Assembly: GCA_037349495.1 (NCBI GenBank)
Contig: CP140195.1
Location: forward strand, 310,001-374,000
DNA: 64,000 nt
Origin: Lotmaria passim
Lineage: Eukaryota; Euglenozoa; Kinetoplastea; Trypanosomatida; Trypanosomatidae
Direction of reading: 5' to 3'
The notes below the pieces were generated by a model. That model ran no database searches. It was not told the DNA's origin and saw only the letters and a list, made by a program, of their open reading frames with translations. Below, in pieces: positions 1 through 9,145 of the stretch (positions are counted from its first letter, which is position 1; the number at the start of each line of letters is the position of its first letter). The position numbers were made by a program, and so were the translations under genes.

Positions 1-539
1 CTGTATGGCGATGCGCTGGGCATCCTGTTTATTTTTTTTTTTGTTACTTACCGGGACATTTCTGGTGAGCAAGGAGCAAACGCATACGCGTGTTTGTATG
101 CGTGCGCTTTGCATGCGATGAGGTCGGTGAAGCCCGTCTTCTGCACCTCGCCAGCACCGTACAAAGACGTTTGCTGCCTCCTCGGAAAACACATCAAATG
201 ACTGATGCATTGAATACAACAACAACATCAAAAAAAAAAAAAAGGTATACTGAGCTGTCCTGTGTATGTGTGTCTCCGTTGGCATTTTGGACAAAGTGTG
301 TCCGTGTCTGAAAAACGCGGTCTGTGTTTTTTTTTTTTTTGTGTGTGTGTGCCTGTTCCACTGCATGCTAAGCCATTTGCGGCGCTACACCAGCGTGTCA
401 TAAACACCTTTAACATCCTACTTTTCTTTTCTAGTGTTACTCTCGGCTGCTCTTGTTGCTACACATTGAAGTCGATACGTTACGTCGTGGTCACACAGCA
501 GTGTGGAAACAGAAAAACAAAAACCGAAAGGCAAGCTGC
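1..539 (+). other. Spacer upstream of VPS36 with trans-splice signal
   Basis: I see no gene here. The stretch has T runs (about 32-42 and 327-340), an A run (about 230-243) and a short GT repeat (341-350). A pyrimidine tract at 417-432 ends in TAG, with the AG at 433-434, which is the best candidate spliced-leader acceptor. It would leave a 5' UTR of about 105 bases with no ATG before position 540. The acceptor call is inferred from the trypanosomatid pattern of a pyrimidine tract followed by the first AG. Confidence 0.6.
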
Positions 540-1895
540 ATGGATTATTGGGAGTGGAAAACCAACGGCACCACGCTAGGCGTGGACGAGGTCTGCGTGC
601 TCACGCAGCACGGCGTAGCTCTCTATAATAAGGAGGCGAAAACGCAGTGGCGAAAGGGCAAGCTGTCGCTTACGACGCACCACCTCATTTATCAAGACGA
701 GACAGATCCTACGACCATCCTCCAGCTGCCACTGGAACTGGTGCGACGTGCCGGGCAGGCCCCAAGCACAGCCAACGGCTTTGGCCCGTTTTCCAGCCCG
801 AAGGTCATCGTCCCGTTGCCACGAGACACCTACGTGAAGCTGTCATTCCGCTCCGGTGGTCTGGACAACTTCTTTGCGGCTTTTGTGAAGGCGTTAGAAA
901 AGAAGGCGTGGGCTCGGGCGAGCTCGTCAATGCCGCCGCCGCAGGCAGCAACCTTAAAAACCGCCAACAGCGATGACGGCCACGGCGCATCTCCGGCGCG
1001 GAGTTCTCCTGCACCACAGACGACGGATGTGACACCGCTTCCGGTGCCGCGCGGCGTCGGCATCGCTGGCGTCCAGCAAGCCTCTGCGCAGTCTGCCGCG
1101 ATGCGTGAAACGCTGAAGGACGTCGATGACGTCATGAACAAAGCATCGTCGCTCGTGGCGAACATTCGTCGACTGCGGGAACACAATGAGGCGGCGGCGG
1201 CGGCTGGGGCTGCCCCGGGCAGCGAGACGGCCGCCGAACGCATGAAGATCGAAAGCATCGAGTCTACGCTGGGCCTGGGAGCGATGGTGACCCGCAACGG
1301 CAATACCGCCAGCGAGTCACAGTTCCACAAGGATCTCGCGCTGGAGCTTCACAGCTGGATGACACACGAGCGCAATGCGAAGCTGTTCAACGACATGCCG
1401 GTGGTGCCGCTGATTGAGCTCTTCGCGCTGTACAACAAAGCCCGCGGTGGGGACCTGGTCTCACCGCTCGATGTGCTGAACGCCTGTACGTACATGACGG
1501 AGAAGCTGCCCAGCTCCCGCTACGACTTGGTAACCTTGTCCTCGGGGCGCAAGGCACTGGTCAATAAAGATGACTCGCTACTGCTGGCGAAGCTGGCGAG
1601 CATGCTGGGCCCTCAGCTGATCAGTGAAAGGCCCTCTCCTGTGCAGGATGCCTGGGCGAAGCAGCAGCAGAACAGTGGGACAGCGCCACGGTTGCAGGTG
1701 CCGAGTGCAAAGAAGCTGCCGTCATCTGCGGTCGAGCTGAAGGCGGTGAGTGACATCCAGTTAGCGGACCGAATGCAGGTGTCAACGGAGGTGGCGGCGG
1801 ACATTCTCAACTCGCTCGAGCAGAAGGGCTACCTCTGCTGCGCTGATACTGGCTTCAGTTGCTTTGTTTACTACTGGAATATCTTCGTGTTTTGA
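540..1895 (+). CDS. VPS36: VPS36-like ESCRT-II subunit
   Basis: This 451-residue protein resembles Vps36, the ESCRT-II subunit that binds phosphoinositide and ubiquitin on endosomes and helps sort cargo into multivesicular bodies. The N-terminal ~130 residues look like a GLUE (split PH) domain: after MDYWEWKTNG come a strand-rich segment with KGKLSLTTHHLIYQDE and a conserved-looking FGPFSSPKVIVPLP. A low-complexity Ala/Ser/Pro linker follows. The rest matches the EAP30/Snf8 winged-helix region, with LIELFALYNKARGGDLVSP and a terminal LADRMQVSTEVAADILNSLE helix pair. It ends in an aromatic tail (VYYWNIFVF) like the family's FYPNLF ending. The start at 540 is the first ATG after the candidate splice acceptor at 434; the frame is open further upstream but only with non-ATG codons. 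The length is between human (386) and yeast (566) Vps36. Confidence 0.88.
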   Translation: MDYWEWKTNGTTLGVDEVCVLTQHGVALYNKEAKTQWRKGKLSLTTHHLIYQDETDPTTILQLPLELVRRAGQAPSTANGFGPFSSPKVIVPLPRDTYVKLSFRSGGLDNFFAAFVKALEKKAWARASSSMPPPQAATLKTANSDDGHGASPARSSPAPQTTDVTPLPVPRGVGIAGVQQASAQSAAMRETLKDVDDVMNKASSLVANIRRLREHNEAAAAAGAAPGSETAAERMKIESIESTLGLGAMVTRNGNTASESQFHKDLALELHSWMTHERNAKLFNDMPVVPLIELFALYNKARGGDLVSPLDVLNACTYMTEKLPSSRYDLVTLSSGRKALVNKDDSLLLAKLASMLGPQLISERPSPVQDAWAKQQQNSGTAPRLQVPSAKKLPSSAVELKAVSDIQLADRMQVSTEVAADILNSLEQKGYLCCADTGFSCFVYYWNIFVF

Positions 1896-2409
1896 ATGGT
1901 GTTGTAGATCTTCGGTGATATTTGCTGTGGTCGCTTCTAGCCACGCATTAGCGGTCCGTGTGTCGCTGCCACGGGTGTGTATCGTTGCATGTTGTTCTCT
2001 CTTCTTTTTTTGTCTTTTTTTTTGTCTGCCGCAACTGTGATGTTGCTGCAGGATGATGAAGTGAAAGCCGCCCTGCTCATCATTATTGTTATTACTTGTC
2101 TTTCCCTCCCCACTTCGCAGCGGTTGTTGACCGTGCGGTCAGAAAACGAAAAGACGACTTTCTCCGTTGCAGCTTTGCTTTACTGGCTTTACTGAAGCAG
2201 CCGGACTACGTTCCCTCATTTCTTTCTCTCTCTCTTGGCCACACTTGTCACCCAGGCTTCCCGCGGCGCACAAACGCGCTTGATGTCTCGCTGATTTCTC
2301 TTCTTGCCTTCTTTCTTCCCTCCATTCATCAGCAAGCATTATTGCCCGCCATATGTGTGTCAAGGTTTAACAGAACAAGACACGCACGCATACAGTAGAA
2401 CAAGACACC
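1896..2409 (+). other. Spacer between VPS36 and the methyltransferase-like gene
   Basis: No gene is seen. Pyrimidine-rich stretches occupy about 2000-2030 and 2213-2330. The tract at about 2296-2324 is followed by CATCAG, with the AG at 2331-2332, a likely splice acceptor for the gene at 2410. If it is used, the 77-base 5' UTR holds a five-codon upstream reading frame (2353-2370, ATG to TAA). Confidence 0.5.
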
Positions 2410-3975
2410 ATGAAACGTGTTGAGGAAACGCTGTCGTCCTTGATACCGGCGCTCGAGGCCCACGAGATCGGACGCTGGAACGTAAACCAGGTGGAGTTGC
2501 TCTGTGCGATGCTGAGGGAGTACGGATTGCAGGCGCGCGCTAGTGCAGCCACCGGCTCCACGCATTCTGCCAGCTCCTCCAACTCGGAAGAGGACGAAGG
2601 ACGCGATGAGGAGGCGTTGTTTGCAGAAGCGGTGAGGGCGGTGGACCGCGGCCTCAGTCGTACACGTGAGTACCTCAAAGGTCGTCTCCCTTATGGTGCG
2701 CGACCAGAGCCGACGCAGATTCCAGGATCGCAGGCGGCTCTAGCGGCTGCTGCTCCGGCGAGGAAGCGCGCACGCTCGCCAGAGACGTCGAACAATTGCG
2801 CAATCCCCATCAACGGCGACGCCGCACTCACGTCTCTCGCGCCAGCGCCGGTGTATGCGGTGGATTCCTTTCTCTACTCGGAGGACGACATTGAGGAGTT
2901 GGTCGCGGCAAAGAAGATCGCACGAGAGTACTGCACGCGATGCGGCTGCACCGACATCGGCCTTGCCGACTTTATCACCCACTCTTTCTCACAGGACCAG
3001 CTGCTCTACCTCAGCTGCTTCCTCCTCCCACACGTGCTCCGACAGTGTATCACCGCCTCAGCAAAGGCGACGAAAACCAGCAAGGACACCCCGACGACAC
3101 CACTGAGCATCGTCGACGTGGGCTCGCGACTCGGTGTGGTGCTGTGGGCCTGCGCCTTTGCCCTGCAGCAGGGAGCGCTAGTGCAGCCACCCAGCGAAGA
3201 AGAGGAAGAGAAGGAAGAACAGGAGGTGCATATCGTGGGTGTGGAGATGGATGAGTCGTATGTCCAGCTCTCTCACGACGTGCTGCGCCGCTTCTTCACG
3301 CCACGACGCAGGCGTGCACCTCGGCTGGACGGCACAAAGAGCAGCGGAAAAAACGACGGCGCCGAGGAGGCCGAGAGGGCAGTGATGGACGTGTCCGCGC
3401 AGCTCCACTTCGTACGGAGCAATTGCTTTGACGGTGCCGGTGCGGAGGCGCTGGCGCAGGCGTCTGTGCTGGTGCTACACAACGTGTTTGAGTACTTCTC
3501 CGCTACGCCTGTCGAACACGCGGGGTGCTGGCTGAAACTGCGGCGTCTCGTATGCCGCTGCCGCCGCGGGCAGTTCCTCGTGTGCTCGCCAGCACTGGAG
3601 GAGACGCTGTCGTCCTTCTCCGCAGACGTCTGGGCGTCGGCGTGGGCAGAAGAGGAGAAAGAGGGAGCGACGGCGAATGCGACGGTGGCGCCGCCGCCGC
3701 CGCTGGCATGGCTGTCTACCGTTGTGGTGCGTGTCGACATCGACGAAGTGGTGCACAACTTCTTGACGATGCGAGCCGTCATCTGTTACGACGACGACGA
3801 CGTTGAGACGGTGGAGCGGCGCGGCTGCTGTGGGGATGACGGTTGCCGTGACGCGGACGACCACGGCCACGGCCACGGCCACGGCCACGGCGGTGCAGAG
3901 GAGAAGGCTGAGGATGGCGAAGATAGCGAGGTCGAGGAGCAGATCCAGAAGATCTACGTCTATCGTGTCTTGTAG
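2410..3975 (+). CDS. Methyltransferase-like protein with His-Gly repeat
   Basis: I do not recognise this 521-residue protein by name. The middle looks like a class I S-adenosylmethionine-binding Rossmann fold. A hydrophobic strand with a glycine turn (SIVDVGSRLGVVLWACAFA, about residues 232-250) resembles motif I. A second strand ending in an acidic residue (IVGVEMDESYV, about 275-285) would contact the ribose. Later strands are LHFVRSNCFD (about 332) and ASVLVLHNVFEYF (about 351). Residues 175-180 carry CTRCGC, a possible metal ligand cluster. The linkers are acidic and low complexity. Near the C terminus residues 485-494 are five His-Gly repeats (CACGGC repeated, 3862-3891), flanked by acidic residues and preceded by paired cysteines, which suggests metal binding. 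It could be a protein or RNA methyltransferase, or a catalytically dead relative; the substrate cannot be told. The ATG at 2410 follows a clear splice signal. Confidence 0.6.
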   Translation: MKRVEETLSSLIPALEAHEIGRWNVNQVELLCAMLREYGLQARASAATGSTHSASSSNSEEDEGRDEEALFAEAVRAVDRGLSRTREYLKGRLPYGARPEPTQIPGSQAALAAAAPARKRARSPETSNNCAIPINGDAALTSLAPAPVYAVDSFLYSEDDIEELVAAKKIAREYCTRCGCTDIGLADFITHSFSQDQLLYLSCFLLPHVLRQCITASAKATKTSKDTPTTPLSIVDVGSRLGVVLWACAFALQQGALVQPPSEEEEEKEEQEVHIVGVEMDESYVQLSHDVLRRFFTPRRRRAPRLDGTKSSGKNDGAEEAERAVMDVSAQLHFVRSNCFDGAGAEALAQASVLVLHNVFEYFSATPVEHAGCWLKLRRLVCRCRRGQFLVCSPALEETLSSFSADVWASAWAEEEKEGATANATVAPPPPLAWLSTVVVRVDIDEVVHNFLTMRAVICYDDDDVETVERRGCCGDDGCRDADDHGHGHGHGHGGAEEKAEDGEDSEVEEQIQKIYVYRVL

Positions 3976-4842
3976 ACGTGTAAGACGGGAGAAGTAAGGC
4001 TGCCGAAAGAACTGCGTCTTTTTTTTTTTTCTTGCTTAAAAGGCGTATTAAATCTCTTTATATTTTATTCTTGAACGCTTAACGGCCTAAAACGAGCTTT
4101 GTGAACCAACCTTTCGACTAAAACTAAGGGACTTTCCCAACGCGATCCGATGAAGTGGTAGAAGATAACCGTCTCGTTTTCTTCTTTTTTTTTTTTCCGT
4201 ACTGCTATTCACGACGACAGCTCCAACATAATGACGGTTGGGCTTACGGCCCTCTGCATCTCAAGTCTTACAGGTTTATGAAAATGTGTCTGAGTGAGTG
4301 TTACACCTTTTTCCTTCCTACGTTAGATATCGATGAGAGGACACCTGTCTTCTTGATCAGCTATCCGGAGCCTTTACGCGGTCTCCGGTGAGAGCAGAAC
4401 AGTGTTTTTTTTTTTTTTTGAGCCCTTCTTCGGCACTGTTCTCAACCAAACCGTCTTTTTGGAATCCTCTTTTTTCCCCTCTTTTTTTTTTTTGCGGATG
4501 ATTGCATAAGGTACACTCTGGAATTAAGAACGAGAGACAGAACCAGCCTTGTTGTGCATTTCGAAAGCTAATACCACTCTTTTTTTGTTTTTTTTTTTTT
4601 GGGGGGGGCTTTTTAAATGAACGACCAACAACCCATTATCGTCAAACTCTCATTTTAAAGTCATTAGTACAGTTTGCACTAGCCTTACTTGATTTTCCTT
4701 TTTTTTTTTTTGTAGTCTCTCTTTTCGACGTTTTGAAGTGTGAAGTAAGTATCCGAGTGTCTACCATCGCGCCGTGAAGTTCGCTTTTTTCTCCTTCACC
4801 ACACTCTCTTTTTCAAAAAACTTGTAGTCACACCATCCCGCG
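3976..4842 (+). other. Spacer before the first PIN-like carrier
   Basis: No gene is seen. The stretch is unusually rich in homopolymers: T runs of about 11-15 bases near 4020, 4187, 4404, 4480, 4588 and 4699, and a run of eight G at 4601-4608. Two acceptor candidates precede the next gene. One is AG at 4714-4715 after a T run; the other is AG at 4826-4827 after the pyrimidine-rich 4783-4814, which would leave 15 bases before the ATG. Confidence 0.5.
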
Positions 4843-6432
4843 ATGACGAATTTTTATGTGGGACTAATGCTCATCACCGCCGCAACAGTGGGCAAGATTA
4901 TTCTGAGCTCCTCTGCCGGGATGGTGATCTCCCGCTATTTCGACACTCCTGAGAGCAGCGTTAAAGGCCTAAGCTACATTGCCATGCGCGTGTCGCTGCC
5001 GTGTCTGCTCTTCACGAACCTGTGCCTCGCGGTGACATGGGAGCAGCTGGGCAAGTTTTACTGGGCCCCGTTGTTCGGCTGCGTGCCCATGATTCTGGGT
5101 TTCCTCTGTTCCTTCCTCGTCCGCCGCTTCCTCACCAAGGAGTACCGCTACGTCGTCATCCTAGCCAGCACCTTCCAAAACTCACTGACTTTTCCGGTGA
5201 GCATCTTGATCAACCTCAAGGGCATTGATTGGTTCACCGGGCAGGCCGTGGCGGATGCGCAGTCCTACACCTTTTTGTACAACTTGATTTGCAACATCGG
5301 GCTCTACTCCATCGGCGAGCCTCTCGTCGCGTGGGCGAAGCAGAAGGAGGTAAACGAGGAGGAGGCGGCTCGCGCAGCCGCGGAGGCGGAGGAACGGAGG
5401 CAGCAGCGGCTGAGCATGGATGCCACGTCACAAGATATGACCACCTTTGAAAACCGCAGCTTTGCCTACCCGTTTGAGTCGCCGTGCCGCGAGAGCGCCG
5501 CAGAGACGCTACCATCCGCCGAAAGCCCCACCTCCCACAGCAAGCGCGACGCCACGGCACTCGAGCAACTCGGGTGGTATCGGCAGGCGGGTGCGAAAGA
5601 CAAGCCGATCACGCCGCCGCCCGGGTCGTCGGTGGTTGTGCTGCGCGGCGACGCTGACTGTGCGACGGCGGCGGCAGCAGCACAGGATGGCAAGAAGGAT
5701 AGTATCGCGCATTTCCGCAAGAACGTAATGGAGTCATTGACGGGTGGGCCGAACATGGCCAGTTTTCTCGCCATCGCTGTCGCCCTTACCCCACCACTGC
5801 GGTGGTTCGCGCAAAGCTTCTTGGGGGATGCCCTCATTGGCGGCATGACACTGATTGGTGAGGGGGCCATCCCGCTGCAGCTGCTTGTGCTGGGCTGCAC
5901 GCTGGTGGGGCCGCCGTCGGTGAAGAAGACGGCGGAGGTAAAACCAGCATTCCCGCTAAGCTCCGCGGGTACCGCTGCTGCTGCTGCTACCACTGGCGCG
6001 GCTTCTTCGCCGAACACTTGTGCGAGCGGTGATCTGGACGAAACAGTGCTGGACATGGAGGCGACGGCAGAGGTGGCGCCGGACCCCGACATGAACGCTT
6101 GCATGCGCGCTGTAACATCGATGGTGTCGCCGCAGATCATCTTCACGTGGTGCACCATCGTTCTCCGGCTTGTCGTCTTACCAGCGGCGTGCTTCCTGCT
6201 GCTGCACCTTCTCGTGATCGCTGGCCTAATTCCAAAGGAGCGGCCGTTTATTCTCGCCATGCTGACGGAGGCACTCTCACCGTCGGCCATGAACTCCGGC
6301 CTCATCTGTGCCGTCCACGGCTACCATGCGAAGGACTACTCGCGGATGATCTTCTGTCAGTACGTGGTTTGCATTTTCACCACCACAATTTGGCTGTTCT
6401 TCTTCGTGCTGTATATTGAGCGCATGACGTGA
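4843..6432 (+). CDS. PIN-like (auxin efflux carrier family) membrane transporter, copy A
   Basis: This 529-residue integral membrane protein has the 5+5 helix layout of the Mem_trans family, which includes plant PIN carriers, PIN-LIKES and yeast relatives. Helices lie near residues 7-30, 43-63, 73-95, 102-123 and 140-162, and again near 304-322, 329-355, 429-460, 467-490 and 502-526. Family-like features include LPCLLFTNLCL in helix 2, FQNSLTFPVSI in helix 4, and the proline-centred crossover-type segment PSAMNSGLICAVHGY near the end. A hydrophilic loop of about 140 residues separates the halves and a second Ala-rich insert of about 70 residues follows helix 7. Trypanosomatids lack auxin signalling, so the substrate is unknown; an endomembrane organic-anion carrier would fit the family. 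The next gene is its diverged tandem copy. Confidence 0.85.
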   Translation: MTNFYVGLMLITAATVGKIILSSSAGMVISRYFDTPESSVKGLSYIAMRVSLPCLLFTNLCLAVTWEQLGKFYWAPLFGCVPMILGFLCSFLVRRFLTKEYRYVVILASTFQNSLTFPVSILINLKGIDWFTGQAVADAQSYTFLYNLICNIGLYSIGEPLVAWAKQKEVNEEEAARAAAEAEERRQQRLSMDATSQDMTTFENRSFAYPFESPCRESAAETLPSAESPTSHSKRDATALEQLGWYRQAGAKDKPITPPPGSSVVVLRGDADCATAAAAAQDGKKDSIAHFRKNVMESLTGGPNMASFLAIAVALTPPLRWFAQSFLGDALIGGMTLIGEGAIPLQLLVLGCTLVGPPSVKKTAEVKPAFPLSSAGTAAAAATTGAASSPNTCASGDLDETVLDMEATAEVAPDPDMNACMRAVTSMVSPQIIFTWCTIVLRLVVLPAACFLLLHLLVIAGLIPKERPFILAMLTEALSPSAMNSGLICAVHGYHAKDYSRMIFCQYVVCIFTTTIWLFFFVLYIERMT

Positions 6433-7501
6433 ACCAGCTGCCTTTTTTTTTTTTTCCGCCTTCTCGTGAGCTAAGCCGTGACATGTGATGTGAAGCACGT
6501 GTACGGTAAACTGGAAAGAAGAAAAGAAAAGAAGGGAAAAATATGTGGAAGAGCTGCCAATTTCGACAACTTGTCAACGAAAAAATGCGCCGTTTGAATT
6601 ATACAAGACGTGCCATCGGTCACGTTCCCGCCTCATGCACCTCACTAGAAAAGTGACTGTGGGTGCAAAAAGGGTTGCACACTGACTTGAGCATCAAATG
6701 TGGAGGACTGGGGAACGAGCGAAGCTGCTTGTCCATGGTAACATCCACTTTTCTAATCCTCGCTGTCATTTTTCTTTTCTTTTTCTTCTTCTTACAATCA
6801 ATAGTAGCTCCTTACGTGCGATTGAAATAGAAGGAGGAGGAAGTGTTTCTATTGCTTGAAACGCACGTTTTGGTGTGGCGTATTACTACCACTGGCCAAA
6901 GAAGAGTACTAATAATCATATTACACGCTGCTTCCTCTGCGCTTCACACGCAAACACACGCACATTTAAGAAAAAGAAAGAACTGTGAAGTCTTTTTTTT
7001 TTTTTCAAATAAAGAGTTTTAATTGAGCTGTGAAATGATCGTTGGAAAGATATATCGCATTCAACTTCGTCGGTTTCCGTGGCCTTTCTGGTGTCTGTAC
7101 TATTACTAGTAAACTCCGAAAAGAAGGCTGCAACTTTCGCAGCCTTCTGTAACAGTAGGACTGAGAGCAGTCCTTGAAGCACGACTTGGATACTTTTCAA
7201 GCTAACTGTAACGACCGTGTGTTTCTGCTCTGTTCTACTTTTTATTTGCCTGTTCTCGTCAAAACCGCAAAGTGCTTTCTGTGTGCTTAAATCGTTGATT
7301 TTCTGCTGCTGCCGTTGCTCTCCCGCGTGGAAGCCAAAGAAGAAGAAAAGAGAAAAAAAAAAAGCAGCTTTCGCCTGTGCCTACGTTCGCCGTGTTTCAG
7401 CAGCAGTTTTTTTTTTCTTTCCTTGACTATTATTCTATTCTCTTTTTTTTTTTTGTCGTTTTAATTTCGTGCGCATTCCACCCTTCCCTCAGCTCCTCGA
7501 G
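6433..7501 (+). other. Spacer between the two PIN-like carriers
   Basis: This 1,069-base stretch holds no recognisable gene. It is AT-rich with T runs near 6443, 6993, 7407 and 7442. Acceptor candidates for the next gene include AG at 7491-7492 after CCCTTCCCTC, which would leave only nine bases before the ATG. I see no obvious remnant of the upstream carrier gene, so the duplication did not leave a detectable shared spacer by eye. Confidence 0.45.
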
Positions 7502-9145
7502 ATGAACCTGTATGTCGGCTTGATGATCATTACCGCCACGACGGTTGGCAAGATCATGCTCTGTGCCATGGCCGGCATGTTCGTCTCGCGCTATTTCGCT
7601 AACCCCGAGCCGAGTAAGAAAGGCCTGAGCTACATTGCGATGAAGGTGTTCTTGCCGTGCCTGCTCTTCACAAACCTCTGCCTCAATGTGACATGGGAGC
7701 AGCTGGGCAAGTTTTACTGGGCCCCGCTGTTTTCGTGTCTGCCAATGTCCCTGGGTTTCCTCTGCTCCTTCCTCGTGCGAGTTTTCTTGACCAAGGAGTA
7801 CCGCTACGTGTTACTGTTGGGCAGCACCTTCCAAAACGGCTTGACCTTCCCTGTGAGCATCTTGCTGAATCTGAAGGGCATTGAGTGGTTTAGTGGGCAG
7901 GCCGTGGTGGACGCGCAGTCCTACATCTTCCTCTACAACATCTTCTGCTCCATCGGACTGTGGGCTGTCGGTGACGCGATGATTGAGTGGGCCAAGCAGA
8001 AGGAGGTGGAGGCGGAGGAGGCCAGGATGGGAACTTTGGAGATGGGGCAGCGCCGGCAGCACTACCTCGCAATGGGGGACAGTGGGGAAGCGCTGGCCTA
8101 TCAAAATCGCAGCTTCTCCTACCCGTTCGAGTCGTCGCGGGCAGAGCAGTCGGAACAGGAGACGCCGAGCTCGCCTACGTCCCCGCGCGCCGCCGCCGTT
8201 GAGCGTCGTGGCGCCACGGCACGCGAGCTGCTCGGGTGGTATCGGCCCGCTACGCAGCGGGACCGTCCCATCGTCCCACCAGCGGGTTCGCCCGTCATCC
8301 TCCTCGATGGAGAGATGAACGTGGACGACGTGAGGGAGGTGAAGCCGTCGGGAACCCAGAAAGCGCGACGCATGGCGCACACGGTGGCCAAGTCGCTGCA
8401 GTCACCGCCGGTGCTGAGCAGCCTCGTCGCCATCGTCATCTCCCTCACCCCACCACTGCGGTGGCTGGCGCAGTCCTTTCTCGGTGAGGCGGTCATTGGC
8501 GGCATGACGCTGATCGGTGAGGGGGCCATTCCGCTGCAGCTGCTTGTGCTGGGGCTCACCATCGTTGCCAGCCGCCCACCTGACGGTGTCCCAAGCAAAA
8601 AGCCGGCCGCTTCCGCATCCCCGGCGGCGGCAACAGCAGACAGGCCAACAGCAACAGCTGCTCCAGCATCAGCATCTAGTCCCCCTACCTCGCCGAGCAC
8701 TCGGGCAGACGAGCCGGACGGTACAGTGATTGACGTAGCGGCGACCACCACGGCGGCTGGCAACAGCAACACGGATGCTGTTGCAGCGGTTGATGACGAC
8801 GACACCAACGCTTGTGTGCGCTGGATTACGACGAAGGTGCCACCGCAGGTCATTTTTACTTGGTCTACCGTGGTACTGCGTTTGATCATCATTCCAAGTA
8901 TCTGCTTTGGCGTTTTACACGCGCTCGTGAAGGCTGGTCTGATGCCGAATGAACGTCCTTTCATTCTCTCGATGCTCGTAGCGAGCTGTTCGCCCTCTGC
9001 CATCAACTCGTCGCTCATCTGCGCCATGCACGGCTACCACGCACGCGACTACTCGCGGATGATCTTCTGCATGTACGTCAGCGCGATTTTCACCTCAACA
9101 ATTTGGCTATTCCTCTACATCCTCTACCTCGCTGAGGAATCGTGA
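7502..9145 (+). CDS. PIN-like (auxin efflux carrier family) membrane transporter, copy B
   Basis: This 547-residue tandem paralogue of the carrier at 4843-6432 has the same ten-helix arrangement. The first ~165 residues and the C-terminal half align without difficulty (for example MNLYVGLMIITATTVGKIML against the corresponding start of copy A, and the GGMTLIGEGAIPLQLLVLG helix unchanged). The central loop and the second insert have diverged, but two short loop motifs are kept: NRSF-YPFES and LGWYR followed by a basic/Pro stretch (about residues 203-265). The second insert is longer here, rich in Ala, Ser, Pro and Thr. The start at 7502 is chosen because it aligns with the start of copy A; the frame is open for 11 codons upstream but only from a non-ATG codon. 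Diverged inserts suggest separate regulation or location rather than a recent duplication. Confidence 0.85.
   Translation: MNLYVGLMIITATTVGKIMLCAMAGMFVSRYFANPEPSKKGLSYIAMKVFLPCLLFTNLCLNVTWEQLGKFYWAPLFSCLPMSLGFLCSFLVRVFLTKEYRYVLLLGSTFQNGLTFPVSILLNLKGIEWFSGQAVVDAQSYIFLYNIFCSIGLWAVGDAMIEWAKQKEVEAEEARMGTLEMGQRRQHYLAMGDSGEALAYQNRSFSYPFESSRAEQSEQETPSSPTSPRAAAVERRGATARELLGWYRPATQRDRPIVPPAGSPVILLDGEMNVDDVREVKPSGTQKARRMAHTVAKSLQSPPVLSSLVAIVISLTPPLRWLAQSFLGEAVIGGMTLIGEGAIPLQLLVLGLTIVASRPPDGVPSKKPAASASPAAATADRPTATAAPASASSPPTSPSTRADEPDGTVIDVAATTTAAGNSNTDAVAAVDDDDTNACVRWITTKVPPQVIFTWSTVVLRLIIIPSICFGVLHALVKAGLMPNERPFILSMLVASCSPSAINSSLICAMHGYHARDYSRMIFCMYVSAIFTSTIWLFLYILYLAEES

Noticed and set aside
453-539. 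Upstream extension of VPS36
   Set aside because: The frame is open but has no ATG before 540, and the GLUE-like sequence starts right at MDYWEWK.
5466-6305. Antisense frame of 279 codons inside PIN-like carrier A (and a similar one at 8119-9027 in carrier B)
   Set aside because: Both are antisense shadows of GC-rich coding sequence; the sense frames carry clear transporter helices.
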